Shown here: positions 23,343 to 36,234 of the stretch, piece by piece
Position numbering within the stretch: position 1 is the stretch's first letter
Layout of the letters: the number at the start of each line of letters is the position of its first letter
Origin: Trifolium pratense
Taxonomy: Eukaryota > Streptophyta > Magnoliopsida > Fabales > Fabaceae
Direction: 5' to 3'
NCBI RefSeq assembly: GCF_020283565.1
Contig: NC_060060.1
Coordinates: forward strand, 59,009,257-59,073,256
DNA length: 64,000 nucleotides
The notes under the pieces: model-generated
The model's database searches: none
Told to the model about the DNA's origin: nothing
Seen by the model: the letters and a program-made list of their open reading frames with translations, nothing else
Program-made: the position numbers and the translations under genes

Positions 23343-24409
23343 GATGGTAATGTACTATTCGGGCCTCTTTTATAAGCAAATATTCCAATTTGCACACTTA
23401 TTAAGAAGTTGCTTTTTTGTCTTGATTTTATGTAAAAGTTCTATTACAATTACTAAAATGCCCTTATAATATATTAATTTTACATTGGGATTCTACAATC
23501 ATCATAAAAAGTTGAACAATTAATGAGGGTAATTTTGGTAAAATAGCATTAAATAAAGTTGGTTTTGGTGACTTTTGTTTATATTTAAGGCCAAATTTTT
23601 TTGTTGACTTTTACTTATAAATAAGGCCGGAGTGAGTATATGAGAAGAATTATATTAGTCCACGGTCAAAACATATGATGATATATGAATAATGGATTCA
23701 ACGCGCTTCTAAACTTATTTTTTCCACAAAATATGATGATATATGAATAAGAATTTAACACGCTTCTAAACATATTTTTTCCACAAATTGATCCTTAATT
23801 TTCTTTTATGTAAAGTCAGCCTTTTTAGTTTCTTTGGTTTGACCCTAAAGTTTACAACAATGTATCATGTATGTATTGTTTGAGTTTATTTCTTCATTTA
23901 GTAATATTAGTCTTACCTTATGTTGTTCAATGCCGAGCTTTTAATTAATAGTTTATTTAATCAACAATTATCGTCAAAGCTTATTTATAGAAGTTTTAAC
24001 TAATTTGATGTGACAAACTACCCAACTAATCACTTGTCATAGTTAACTGTAATGCACAAGAATATTCAATAATGTATGAGCAAGAATTAGTCAGCAAGGG
24101 GATCCAATTCCCAGCGGTCAGAAAAATCTCACATTTATACAATCGGCATGTATAAAGTCCTTTGATCTTGATGGGACGGATCAAGTTTAAAATTGAAAAT
24201 TTTAAAATTTATTTTACCAATTTGTTTGACTAAAATTCGACGGTTCTGAATACATCAACTAAGTGAACGTGTGTTTTTGCCTCTTTGATGCATTTTCAAG
24301 AGTTTATAGAGAAGTATATGATGATGTAGCTAGTAATATGTATGGCTAATGTAATGACATGAAAAATTTGGTCCTATAAATAATAAGTGTGCATTCTATA
24401 TTTATTGTT
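23343..24409. other. intergenic; relic related to the peptide-gene upstream regions
   Basis: About 23820-24100 resembles the sequence upstream of the peptide genes at 32751 and 40996 (ggtttgaccctaaagtttac, acaacaatgtat, gcaagaattagtcagcaa). No peptide frame follows it here, so it may be a decayed relative of that locus. Confidence 0.45.
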
Positions 24410-25370
24410 GGGTAAATAGTGTCATACCCCCCCTGCAAAATAGGCGAGTTTTGCGTTACCCCCTGCAAAATATTTTTTTGAGATTACCCCCTGCAATGTC
24501 AAGATTCCTTGCGTTACCCCCCTGGCTCAACAAGTGGGCATATGACATGGACGAATCTTGACGTGGCATGACACGTGGAAATTAATTTATTTTTTATTTA
24601 TTTTTAATTGCCAACTTAGTAATTATTTATTTTTTAATAAAAAAAAAATGAAAAAAACTTTTTTTTTAAAGAAACTTTTTTTTTACGGTAACTTTTTTTT
24701 TAAAGAAACTTTTTTTAAAAAAAAAAACTTTTTTAAAGAAACTTTTTTTTAAAGAAACTTTTTTATTTAAAGAAACTTTTTTTTTTCGTTCCGTTCATAT
24801 GCAGCGATTGTTATTCGTTTTCAATTTCAATTTGGGGGTTAGGGCAAAGCGATTGTTCTTACGTTACTATGTGATTGCAGTTTTTTTTTTGTTTTGGTTA
24901 CTCTATTATGATTAGTTATTATTATTATTATTATTATTAGTTTTTTTGGTTACTATTATTATTATTAGTTTTTTTTTCATCTTCGTTTTTTTTTTTGGTT
25001 ACTCTATTATTAGTTATTATATATATATAAGAATTTTTTTTTATATATATAATAACAACTTTTAGTCAAAAAAAAAAAAAATTCTTTTAAGTAAGTTCAT
25101 AAAAATATAACAACTTTTAAGTTTTTTTTCATTTTTTTAATTACAAACCCACATTAATTAATGAGTTGGCAATTAAAAATAAATAAAAAATTAATTAATT
25201 TCCACGTGTCATGCCACGTCAAGATTCTTCCATGTCATATGCCCACTTGTTGAGCCAGGGGGGTAACGCAAAGAATCTTGACATTGCAGGGGGGTAATCT
25301 CAAAAAAATATTTTGCAGGAGGGTAACGCAAAACTCGCCTATTTTGCAGGGGGTATAACACTATTTACCC
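24410..25370. mobile_element. Mutator-like element with long inverted ends, 961 bp
   Basis: Ends read GGGTAAATAGTG and its reverse complement; the two arms of about 190 bp match, including the stretch with CCACGTGTCATG. The 9-bp duplication TTTATTGTT lies at 24401-24409 and 25371-25379. A tandem copy of the flanking sequence (about 25850-26080) has a single TTTATTGTT (25921-25929) and no insert. The interior is T/A homopolymers with repeated AAAGAAACTTTTTTT; no coding. Confidence 0.92.
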
Positions 25371-25580
25371 TTTATTGTTTTGCTCACCAATTCTAATTGG
25401 CACTTGTGGTGGTTGTTAAAAAGAAGATGATACTTTTCTTTGTGGTTAACAAGAAAGTCAATCTCTTAAAGTAGAAGAAGCATCCGAGAGAGTGGAAAAA
25501 TTTATAGTGCAATATATTTAAAGTTAGCATTAGAGTCATTAAAGTTCAATTTAAGTTTGTCAAGAGTTTGCAAAGAAGTA

Positions 25581-25836
25581 CTCTCTCCGTCCCAAAATGA
25601 GTGGGTCATTTTGACTATATGCATTATTCACATATCTTGTTTTGACCCTATTTTTCTACTGATAAATAAAAACAAATATTAGCATATAAGATGATGGATT
25701 CATCTCGATGATTATTTTCAAAATATCATATTTTTATAATTTTTATTATTATACAATTAAAAATATTAATCGTCAAAGTCATGCATTGACATGCGTGACG
25801 TAGTCAACTGGCTCACTCATTATGCGACAGAGGGAG
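25581..25836. mobile_element. Stowaway (Tc1/mariner) MITE, 256 bp
   Basis: Ends CTCTCTCCGTCCCAAAATGA and, reversed, CTCCCTCTGTCGCATAATGA, the familiar Stowaway termini, flanked by TA (25579-25580, 25837-25838). Confidence 0.88.
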
Positions 25837-26357
25837 TATATGATGTAGCTACTAATATGTATGGCGAATTTAATGACCTGAAAGGTTTGGTCCTATAAGA
25901 CAATAATTGTGCATTCTATGTTTATTGTTTTGCTTTTGTAAAAAAAAAAAATGGTATTGTTTTGTTCACTAACTCCAATTGGCACTTGTGACGGTTGTTA
26001 AAAAGAATGATAATATTTCTTTGTTTTTTTTCTTTGTGGTTAACAAGAAAGTCAATCTCTTAAAATAAACGAAACATTAGAGAGAATGGTTGTGGCTTGA
26101 ATCAAAAAGTACACTAACAAGAGCTAGAGATATACTAGATGAGGCTCATTTTGTGGTACCTTATGTGTATGATGATATTGTTAAAGATAGCTTATGCTCA
26201 TATCAACGAGTTATAGCCTGTCAATTATTGAATACTTTGCAATGAATTTATTTTTAAATTGCTTTTGACGAGAAATATATTGGAAATTATTAATTATTTG
26301 TCTCTTACATCGCAAAGAAAAGATTATATGAATGAGATTCTTAAGAATTGAAAGACA

Positions 26358-26853
26358 TGTCGGAGATTTTTCAAAATATATTTGAAAGATTGCAATGATT
26401 AATTTGAAATTCAAATTTACATTTTTGAAATTCTTTTAAAGGTTGTGTCCTTTCATCATTTGACATAAGTTTCTCTATAAATAGAGACACTTAGGAGACA
26501 GAAAATACATAAGAGAAATCATGAATTTCATGAGTCAATTCTGTCAAAATTATTTCTAAATCATTTCTTCATTTCTCTAGTGCACAAGGGTCATTGAAGA
26601 AACTTTATTCCGTAAAATGTCGTTGATCGATATGCTTGATGTGTATGTGCAATCCATGTCAAGGTTTCCAAAGTATCCTGAAGGGGATTCGCCGGTTAAC
26701 ACTTTTGCATCCGGTTTACATAAACTGGTTGGGGCGAATTGAACCTAAAGTTTAGTGTGATACACACGCTTTGGAACAATATATTCATCATGTCGTTCAT
26801 CATCTTCTTCTTGTTCAAGTCATTTGCAGCAGACCCCCGACAAATGTTCTGCA
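26358..26853 (+). repeat. 5' LTR of the non-autonomous element
   Basis: Pairs with 29069-29571. Holds AATTGAACCTAAAG (26737-26750), the exact reverse complement of the 14 bases just after the LTR (26856-26869). Confidence 0.85.
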
Positions 26854-29068
26854 ATCTTTAGGTTCAATTTATGATTTATTTATGTGGCTGCAATTTTTAA
26901 AGGAGATCATATAGCCGTTGCAACGAATGGCAAAATAGATAAGTATAACTATCCATTCTTATTTTATATACAATGTCATCAATTGTACTTGTTATCAATT
27001 GTACTTGTTATTTATCTTGGATTATATGATCTTTAATTACAATCAAAATCGTGTTTGTTATTTCTGTGATGATGTGAAATTTGTCGTGAATGGATTATAT
27101 GGATAATTTTAATTTGACTTGTAGTATTTCATATATGATGATAAATTGTGTTATGTTTCCTTGAGTGTATTAAGCAATACATACTAGTTGGAAATCACAT
27201 TGGTTTTAATGGATATATAGTCATTATATTTGGAATATAACGTTTTTTAAAATTCAGAAGTTGCTTAGAATATTTTATAGGCTATGGATATGTGTGTATG
27301 GAAGCCTTGTTTAGGAAAAATGTATCACCATTTCATTTCTATGTATCTGATTAATTTAAATTTGACATGATTTTTCTACTATTTATTTGTTTCCAACCGA
27401 TGATATGTCATTTGGTGAAGAATTACGGCAGTGCATGATGGATTGCCGACTAAATCCAATTCATAGACAGTTTAGTGTTGATTTTAACAAGCAACGTTGA
27501 ATGAAAGATGAACATACATATAATAATGACTACGGTGAAAGGTACATATTTAAATTGTATGGATATATGATTATTATATGTATGATTCAGAAACTACTCA
27601 AAGTATGTGAATTGTGAATTTTGACAAGTTTGAATAAGTTTGGTTTATAGACATACTTTTATATGATCTTCTTTTAATATAAAAGTAGGGTATATGAATT
27701 GTCAAAATATGAAATACATATTTTAGTGTTATTATTATTATTTTGTGCAAGAAGTTATTAAATTTAAAAGTGATGATCTCATATTATATGTGTATGATAA
27801 ATATGAAAGTTATTGTTAATTTCTTGCTTATATTGATAATAAGATTGGTTGAGTATTTGAAATTATTGTAAGTTGGTAATTATTCATGGAGGAAATTATG
27901 TTATAGAAAATATTAATGATTTTGAATCATTGTTTATCTTTCTATTATGATGATTATTTGAATTTTCCATAGAACATATTATACATGAAGCTTGATTTTG
28001 ACATTTAGAATTTATGATACATGTATTAGTTATATGATAACTAATATGAAAATGTTTCTTGTGATAAAAATGAAATAAATTCTAGAGTATTAATGTATTT
28101 TTAAGTTCATATGACTTACATGTGTGAAACCATCTTATGAAATAAATGTTGGTCATGACAAATCTTTATGATCATATTTGTTGATGTTATACATATTTAA
28201 TGTATTGAATGTATACATTCAAGTGAAAGTTGAACTTCAAATTGAAATGATTATTAAATATGTAACAAGAGAATAATGATATAAAGTTTGTGCATATGAG
28301 TATATGACACAATGACAATAGAATGACAAAAAGTCATGGTTTTGTGATAGCGGTTAAAACTATCAAGAATATAAAGGAATATTCAAAGTTTCTAAAAAGC
28401 ATAGCTATGTGGTTGATTGAATATTCAAAGGTTATAAAGTTGGAAAATATTGCAATTCTTTGACGAAAAGATTGACAAAGATATGATGTTTTCGGATAAT
28501 GATGGTTAAGTAATTGAAGACATCATTGGGGATGTGGTACAAGCCCATATCTAATTGATCACCAATGGTGGAAACTCAACTCACACTTGAATAACATCAA
28601 GTCTTGAGTTCAATGATGAAAGTACACTATTAGAGTGATTGAAGTACTTGACAATAACAAATACATCCCAAGGGATAAAAGTACTTGGACCATAAAAGAA
28701 AACGTGCTAGGATGAGATTTTTCTCTTAATAGACATATATCACGATATAGTCTACCTATATGAGAATGAAGTGGGGCCGCTTCATAGAGTTCAACGGCTT
28801 GACTCTTAAATTCTCATGAAAAGAATATGAGACATAAGGTCTTAATGTGTCATTTTGATAAATTCGATCAATGGTACTGAGATTTCATGTGTGAGTTATG
28901 AACACTTGTTCTAATGGATAATTGGTTCAAAGCTTGTCTACCAATCTATTCGGGGATGAGTGAAAACTTAACTTACTAAATAATAGTTCAAATCATGAGA
29001 TACCTTTATTGAATCCATGAGATTTCCGGAATAATGGATTTAGATATATTTTGAAAATGGTGGGGGGT

Positions 29069-29571
29069 TGTTGTAGATTTTCCAAAATATATTTGAAAGG
29101 TTGCAATGGTTAATTTGAAATTCAAATTTACATTTTTGAAATCCTTTTAAAGGTTGTGTCCCTTCATCATTTGACATAAGTTTCACCATAAATAGAGACA
29201 CTTAGGAGACAGAAAATACATAAGAGAAATCATGAATTTCATGAGTCAATTCTGTCAAAATTATTTCTAAATCATTTCTTTATTTCTCTAGTGCACAAGG
29301 ATCATTGAAGAAACTTTATTCCGTAAAATATCGTTGATCGATATGCTTGATGTGTATGTGCAATCCATGTCAAGGTTTCCAAAGTATCCTGAAGGGGATT
29401 CGCCGGTTAACCCTTTTGCATCCGGTTTACATAAACTGGTGGGAGCGAATCGAACCTAAAGTTTAGTATGATACACATGCTTTGGAATTTGTGCAATATA
29501 TTCATCATGTCGTTCATCATCTTCTTCTTGTTCAAGTCATTTGCAGCAGACCCCCGACAAATGTTCTAACA
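29069..29571 (+). repeat. 3' LTR of the non-autonomous element
   Basis: Matches the 5' LTR with scattered substitutions and small indels; followed by TSD AGACA. Confidence 0.85.
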
Positions 29572-29997
29572 AGACAAAGAAAAGAATTGATTAATTAGTC
29601 ACGTGACCAAATATAAATTTTTTAATTAGTCTTACAAAATTTACTTTTATATTTTATTTTTTTAATTATTTTATAAATAATTAAAAAATTATATGAGTGT
29701 GATTGTATGATCGCACAAGCATGGAAGTCTTGCTCCATGACTAAAACACAAAAGTGGTAGACTTTTTGTTGTACTGACCATTTCAAATCAAATCAAAAGT
29801 GATATCATATACAAATAATACAATTCATCCTCGATTACTTTTTTTAGACTAATATTATATCAACTAGCTTTTAAAAAATACAAATCACGATCAACATTCA
29901 ACACACATGTTTTTACTTTTTAGTTTCTCTGGTTTGACCTTCAAGTATACAACAATGTATGTATGGGTTTGAGATTGATTTCTTCATTTCTGTTTCT

Positions 29998-30006
29998 CTA
30001 TAAATA
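29998..30006 (+). promoter_or_regulatory. TATA box of secreted-peptide gene
   Basis: CTATAAATA about 100 bp before ATG 30103, preceded by gtttct. The same gtttctctataaata context lies upstream of the genes at 32751 and 40996, so the core promoter is shared. Confidence 0.55.
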
Positions 30007-30102
30007 CCTACTCTTCAACAACTGATATATGTACTTCTCATCCTAAACTTGCAATTAATATTAACTACATATATAAATAGATTTTATTTTTGTAAGAAAA
30101 AT

Positions 30103-30518
30103 ATGGCACCTCTCTACAAATTGAAGTCACTTGTTTCTCTTTTAGCAATACTTTTATTACTCATGTCATCTATTATGGCTATTGCTGCCCAATCCAACGT
30201 TAAACTCGGTATGTTTTTTATTTTGTTTATATAATTTTATTTAAAATAAAATTGTGAGAATCATATCATACACAAATTTCTTTCAAAAAAAAAAAAAATA
30301 TCATACACAAATTCAAAATATATTAATTAACCATACAATGCATCTATCTATGTTTTATAGTAGTGGACATGATTTTTTTTTTCTTTTTCTTTTTCATTAA
30401 ATCAATATTGACTTACTTTAATTATTATGGCGCAGGACGAAAACTTTTCCAAAACACTTATGTTGGCGGTTATCCTACTACTGGCCCAGGTGGAGGCGGA
30501 GCATATCATTATCCATAA
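30103..30518 (+). CDS. small secreted peptide precursor, 62 aa, two exons
   Basis: Exon 1 30103-30208 and exon 2 30436-30518, with intron ends CTCG|GTATGT and gcgcag|GACG; the split codon gives Gly. Residues 1 to about 28 are a strong signal peptide (LVSLLAILLLLMSSIMAIAA). The short remainder is SNVKLGRKLFQ and then a Gly/Tyr/Pro-rich tail ending GGGGAYHYP. RKLF fits the RxLx pattern cut by site-1-type subtilases in some plant peptide hormones, so a processed extracellular signal peptide is possible; that is inference. Orphan exons at 6154 and 10750 and the one-exon genes at 32751 and 40996 are related in layout or promoter. It is too short for routine gene finding. I do not recognise the named family. 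Confidence 0.75.
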
Positions 30519-30539
30519 ATAAATAAAAAAATACATGGA

Positions 30540-31840
30540 AAATCTCAACTTTACGGAACATTACTTAGTCATCTCTTCTGTCACTATTATAAAAATAAAT
30601 AAATAAATAAATAAAATCATTTTTTAAATTCAATGAAAAATTAGTTATATGGTCAGTAATATAGACTAAATACATTACTTTTTTAATGAAATTAAAAAGT
30701 GATTTTTTGTTTATAATAGTGTTTAGAGGGAGTATTTAATATTTTTTTTTATTTAAGGGGTTTATTCAAAATTCAAATTACTTGTATCCTATTATTTGGT
30801 TGTACTATTAGAATCTCAATTTCAAAGCAACCATGTGTAATATCATGACCAGAGCTACTTAATAATCATCATCAGAGCTGTTTTGTAGCATGTATAATTT
30901 GCATCCCCCTTAATTCGTCTTATATAGCAAATTTAGGGTTTGTTTGACCAAAAAAATAGTGATAAATTAGTTTATAGCATTAAAGAACAAATATTTGAAC
31001 AATCTACACTTTATATTAAGGATGTTCTAAGCTACATATGATTGAAATAAGGATTGTAAACATCTTGTCTTCATGTATACCAGTTACATGATTTATTAGT
31101 GAACACACCTTAATTTATTCAAAGCCTTTCACCCAACTTGCTATTGAAAATTGTATCATTGGATGTTTTTAAGCCCCCTTTTAACTACTACCTGAGATTT
31201 CTTTTTTTTTTTTTAAAAAAACGGCTAATATTAGTAATGAGTTGTTATAATTAGTATTTTTCACTTTTGTTAGAACTTCAACTTTCAACTTTTTAATTCC
31301 CTTAATCCTTACTTTAAATCAGATGTGCTACTCACTCAACTCATATATGTATAATATAACTATAAGAGACGTACTCATACAATACGTCAGAACTGAGAAT
31401 GAGAATGACTAGTGCTACGGTCTTTACCAAAATCTCTCTACTTGTTTTAGGGAAATGCTTCATTTTCTTTTTTTTTTATAGATAAAATTGACTCAAAATT
31501 TAATGAAAATGGCGTACTTACATTAACATCAATAACGTAAGAAATCAAATCAAATATGTAATTAAACAAAAAAAAAACCAACAAACATGAAAGTCTCATC
31601 TATGTGATATTGTTGCAAATGATGCCATGAAAATGATGAATATGTAAACATATGATCATAGTGACTAAGGAGGTAAAGTAATAATGATGTTAATTACACT
31701 TATATAAATCTCAATGTGCAAACAAGTACTATTTAATTATAAACTTATTAGTATTATTATGATCGTTTGATGTATAGCGGTCGGTCTCGCATAGACTACG
31801 AATGATTTTAATGGTGAATATAAAAAATACGCATATTATC
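30540..31840. other. intergenic, start of the duplicated block
   Basis: From about 30866 the sequence is repeated from 35025. Nothing coding was seen. Confidence 0.6.
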
Positions 31841-31856
31841 AATGTTTTAAAGTTTT

Positions 31857-32009
31857 TTTTTGTTTTCACCACCAATTTAATCTGGTTCGGGGTCAGTTCT
31901 GACATCAAGTGGTTCTAGCCCCCTCCCCATCGCAGTTGCGGGCGATCGAACCGTGGCCCTCCCTACCAAGTTCAACGTCAATCTTCACTAAACCAACTAA
32001 CGATTGGTT
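31857..32009 (-). mobile_element. tRNA-derived SINE with 20-bp target duplication
   Basis: On the minus strand: TTAGTTGGTTTAGTG (A-box region), CACGGTTCGATCGCCCGCAA (B box GGTTCGATC) and a tail that appears as a T-run on the plus strand. Flanking repeats TATCAATGTTTTAAAGTTTT lie at 31837-31856 and 32010-32029, identical over 20 bp. The copy B version (36122-40252) is split by an LTR element. Confidence 0.88.
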
Positions 32010-32750
32010 TATCAATGTTTTAAAGTTTTGAGTAAATAGATCTCTTGCTAGATTTAAATCATTAGTCTATTATATCTTTTTGGTTTAGATAAGTATGATC
32101 AATCAATTCTTATAAACATTCATTTAATCAAATCATACAGACGCGTCTTAAAATCACATACACGGTAGAACACAGTCCAACTTTGCTTGAGTGAAGTCAT
32201 GACAAATTTTCGACTAAAATATAAAACACACAAGTTGAAGAATTTTGTTGTATTGACCTTTTCAAATCAAAAGTGACATAATATACAACTCATCCATCAT
32301 TTACTTTTCTTTTTTTTTTTTATGCTAACATCATCTCACTTTGACAATAAATTATTAAAGGCAAATCACTATCAACAAACATATTATAGTTTCTTTGTTT
32401 TGACACTAAAATTTACAACAATGTATGGATTGAAATTGATTTCATCGTTTAGAAATATTGGTCATACCTTATGTTGCATGACCATTGGTAAATTAAATGA
32501 GAAGTTGTGGTCACAATTTATTTAGAACTTTTAATTAATTTGATGTGACAAACTATACCCAACTAATAAATTATTTTTGTCACATGAGTTAACTGTAATG
32601 TACGTATAAGAATATTTACTATTGTATGTATGTGAGCAAGAATTAGTCAGCAACAATGATGATTACACGCTTCTAAACATGTTTGTTTCTCTATAAATAT
32701 GTACTTCTCATCCTCAAATTTGCAGTTATTTAATTTGTTTCTCTAGAAAT

Positions 32751-32891
32751 ATGGCATCTTTCTCCAAATTTAAGTTATTTGTTGCTTTTTTAGCAATATT
32801 TTTATTATTGTGCTATAACAATAATTTGGCATGTCGAATTTTAAAGCAATCATATGTAGTAGTATCATTCACAACACGACCAAGTAATTAA
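32751..32891 (+). CDS. small secreted peptide precursor, 46 aa (copy A)
   Basis: ATG 32751 to TAA 32891, one exon. MASFSKFKLFVAFLAIFLLL is a clear signal peptide; the rest is a short tail with LACRILKQ and VVSFTTRPSN at the end. CRILKQ sits where the 30103 gene has GRKLFQ and also fits RxLx. A TATA box (CTATAAATA, about 32692) and the upstream 350 bp are shared with the 40996 copy, which differs in two codons of the translated part (V/I and a silent change) but keeps the frame. Conservation of the frame in both copies supports a real gene, though the duplication may be too young for this to be strong evidence. Function unknown. Confidence 0.6.
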   Translation: MASFSKFKLFVAFLAIFLLLCYNNNLACRILKQSYVVVSFTTRPSN

Positions 32892-32923
32892 TGACAAGAG
32901 TTACTTAACCAAAAAAAAAAAGA

Positions 32924-33315
32924 GAGACTAGAGCTGTTCTGTAGCAGTAAAAAGAAGAGACAAACAAAAAAACTGACCGGCCCAACATGTCTAGAGCTTT
33001 TCGCTCCCCCGAATCTCACACGCACCCCCGATATTATAACGAGTGTAAAAATAGCAAAACTTGGGGAAAAAAGAGTTCGTATTCTAGGATCTAAATTGCG
33101 AACTAAGTTCTCTTTATAGAATGTGAACCTTATAAAAAAAGAGAGACTAGAGTTGTTCTGTAGCAGTAAAAAAAGAGACAAAAAAAACTGACCGGCCCAA
33201 CATGTCTAGAGCTTTTCGCTCCCCCGAATCTCACACGCACCCCCGACATTATAACGAGTGTGAAAATAGCAAAACTTGGGGAAAAAAGAGTTCGCATTCT
33301 AGGATGTAAATTGCG
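32924..33315. repeat. tandem duplication of about 210 bp
   Basis: Two near-identical copies (about 32924-33110 and 33140-33320) with gaccggcccaacatgtctag and cacgcacccccgatattata. Copy B of the block (41160-41345) has one. No coding. Confidence 0.75.
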
Positions 33316-33411
33316 AACTAAGTTCTCAAAGGGGCCGGCCCGGTCCGGCCTGACCCAGTCAAATAAAGGGGTCGGCCTAACCCGGCTCGTTAACTTTATG
33401 GTCCGGTCTGC

Positions 33412-34649
33412 TGATGAAATACAAAAGCAAGTATTTTCGTTATATCGTATCCACAGAGACTAGTGTGATATCAAACGTTGATTTGCAATTTCCATGATTT
33501 TAAGTGCGGGTTTTTGTAAGATTTGTTTCGAAAACATAAAAGTGCAATTGGATAAAAGGATTTTTAAACTTTCGGATGATAAAAAGTTGTCGGAACTAGA
33601 TTCATTATCTCGTTAGCATGTATCAATTAACCTCACTATATATATTTCATTTACCAATCATTATTATCACATATCACACATCGAACGTATCCGTGTTCGG
33701 ATTACGCCGTGAAATCTATTATCTCTATCAACGTTCGATGTCTCGAATCATTAATCGACATAATAGCATTAAGATCTGATATTTGACGTGATTACTAAAC
33801 TCGACATCTATGTCTAAACATTGAAGTTTAATAAGTGATTATCTTTTACTCTTGATTCAAACAATATATGTCTATGTTGTTCAAATCTTTTAGAAATAGA
33901 CAATTAAAACAAGATAACACTTATAATGATTGATAAAGAAAACACATATATTAAGATTAAATTGACTACATGTTCACAAAATAACTACATCTAATCCCAA
34001 CAACAAAGGAATTTAGCTAGACATGATAAAAGTAAACTTACAAGAAAAAGGGATGAAGAACATCTCTTGATTTCTCAAGTACAATGATGAATTCACCTTC
34101 AAGAACTCTTAAAACTAATGTTACTAATATTTCTGAACTATTACAAAACTCTATATCTAAGAAAATGGCTTCTGAGCTCTATTTATAGATTTTCAGGACA
34201 GAGGAGTTCGCTAAGCGAAATGACGTTCGTTGAGCGAACTAGTTACTTAAGCAAGGGGTTTCTTGACACGTAGCAAAAGGCTTGACTCATCACTTTGTTC
34301 GCCGATGCTCGCTATCTCTCGCTAACAGACCCTTCCTCCCGGGTTGTGCTCGCCATCTCTCGCTATCTTTCGCTGAGCGAACGTTTATTTTGCTATCCTG
34401 CTCGCTGAATCTCGCTGAAGCTCGCCATGGACCCTTAATCCACTGATTTAGTTCGCTGTAGCTCGCTATGGCTTCGCTGAGCGAAGGCTTCAAAACCTGC
34501 TTTTCTAGCCATTCCTAACAAAAAATGCCTTGGGATCAATTCCTCTGTTATATTTACACCAAAAGGGGTTTTAATCAAGATTTCTTTATAAAAGTATTGG
34601 TAAGTGCTCATAATTATCAAACATTATAACTAAGATTGGGCACTTATCA
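33412..34649 (-). mobile_element. solo LTR of a Gypsy-type element, 1238 bp
   Basis: The insertion is flanked by TCTGC (33407-33411, 34650-34654) and is absent from the matching site in copy B near 42400. Termini are TG...CA. Read on the minus strand it starts TGATAAGTGCCCAATC and ends near a TCTCTGTGGATACGATA stretch, text I associate with long Gypsy-type LTRs of legumes. There is no internal domain and no second LTR, so it is a solo LTR formed by recombination. It holds a cluster of TCGCT/GAGCGAA words (about 34205-34490). Confidence 0.8.
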
Positions 34650-36234
34650 TCTGCTTAGCCCGGTCCGATAAGCAAATTAAAAGTCTACATGGCCCGATGG
34701 ACTGGCCCACTAATTTTCATAGTTTTTTTTTTTAAGAAAAAACATATTCTATTAAATTTATGTTATATTTCTCAATTAAATCTTCAAGAAGGTAATTCGT
34801 ATTCTTATATTTTCTCACATAATCTCTCAAATAACAATATCTTCCTCTTTATCCTCATCAAACAAACAAATCTCTAACAAATAATCTCATTCTAATCCAA
34901 TAAGTTTTTTGTCATATTATTATTACTACCAACAAAAATTCCAAGTTTTATATCTTTCATTCATCCATTGTAATTTAAGTAAAAAAAAAATAAAAATATA
35001 AAAAGAATATAAAATAAATACAATAATCATCAGAGCTGTTTTGTAGCATGTATAATTTGCATCCCTCTTAATTCGTCTTATATAGCAAATTTAGGGTTTG
35101 TTTGACAAAAAAAATAGTGATAAATTAGTTTATAGCATTAAAGAAAAAATATTTGAACAATCTACACTTTATATTAAGGATGTTCTAAGCTACATATGAT
35201 TGAAATAAGGATTGTAAACATCTTGTCTTCATGTATACCAGTTACATGATTTATTAGTGAACACACCTTAATTTATTCAAAGCCTTTCACCCAACTTGCT
35301 ATTGAAAATTGTATCATTGGATGTTTTTAAGCCCCCTTTTAACTACTACCTGAGATTTCTTTTTTTTAAAAAAAAAAAGGCTAATATTAGTAATGAGTTG
35401 TTATAATTAGTATTTTTCACTTTTGTTAGAACTTAAACTTTGAACTTTTAATTCCCTTAATCCTTACTTTAAATTAGATGAGTTACTCGCTCAACTCCAT
35501 ATATGTATATTATAACTATAAGAGACGTACTCATACAATACGTGAGAACTGAGAATGAGAATGACTAGTGATACCGTGTTTACCAAAACCTCTCTACTTG
35601 TCTTAGGGAAATGCTTCACTTTCTTTTTTTTATAGATAAAATTAACTCAAAATTTAATGAAAATGACAAACTTACGTTAAACAAGTAAACAAATTTCAGA
35701 CAAACATATATATATATATGAAAAGTAGACAAATTGTCTCCCTCTCTCTATCTTTATATTTTGGAGTGCTTTTTTTGGCATCAATCCTCCATTCATCGTA
35801 AACATGTATTGGACAGTCTCTAGACTGCCTCTCTATGTCTATAACCGTCCATTTTAACCATTTTTAATGGTAGCCTATGTGATGTTGTTGCAAATGATGC
35901 CATGAAAATGATGAATATGTAAACATATGATCATAGTGACTAAGGAGGTAAAGTAATAATGATGTTAATTACACTTATATAAATCTCAATGTGCAAACAA
36001 GTACTATTTAATTATAAACTTATTAGTATTATTATGATCGTTTGATGTATAGTGGTCGGTCTCGCATAGACTGCGAATGATTTTAATGGTGAATATAAAA
36101 AATATGCATATTATCAATGTTCTAATTTTTTTTTGTTTTCACCACCAATTTAATCTGGTTCGGGGTCAGTTCTGGCATCAAGTAGTTTTAGCCCCCACCC
36201 GATCGCAGTTGCGGGCGATCGAACCGTGATCCTC

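Larger units (their letters stand above)
26358..29571 (+). mobile_element. non-autonomous LTR retrotransposon, 3.2 kb
   Basis: LTRs of 496 and 503 bp (26358-26853, 29069-29571) start TGTCGGAG/TGTTGTAG and end TTCTGCA/TTCTAACA. The target duplication is AGACA (26353-26357, 29572-29576). A G-rich polypurine-like tract (ggtggggggt) precedes the 3' LTR. The 2.2-kb interior has no frame of note and no gag, RT or integrase motif, so it would need proteins from another element. Each LTR holds a CTATAAATAGAG promoter-like motif. The LTRs differ at many sites, so this is older than the Copia insert. Superfamily not assigned. Confidence 0.88.
30866..35024. repeat. tandem duplicated block, copy A
   Basis: Copy A carries a SINE (31857), a peptide gene (32751), a tandem repeat (32924-33315) and the left part of a hAT-like element. 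Copy B is 35025-42786 once its later insertions are removed. The A/B junction at about 35022 lies in a short ataatcatca match. After duplication, copy A gained the solo LTR 33412-34649. Confidence 0.8.

Noticed and set aside
32322..32525. 67-codon frame present in both block copies (also 40567-40770)
   Set aside because: Identical because the block is duplicated; it has no Met-proximal signal, domain or conserved start, and lies in the upstream region of the peptide gene.
34290..34620. Two short minus-strand frames
   Set aside because: They lie in the solo LTR, and their repeated words explain the lack of stops.
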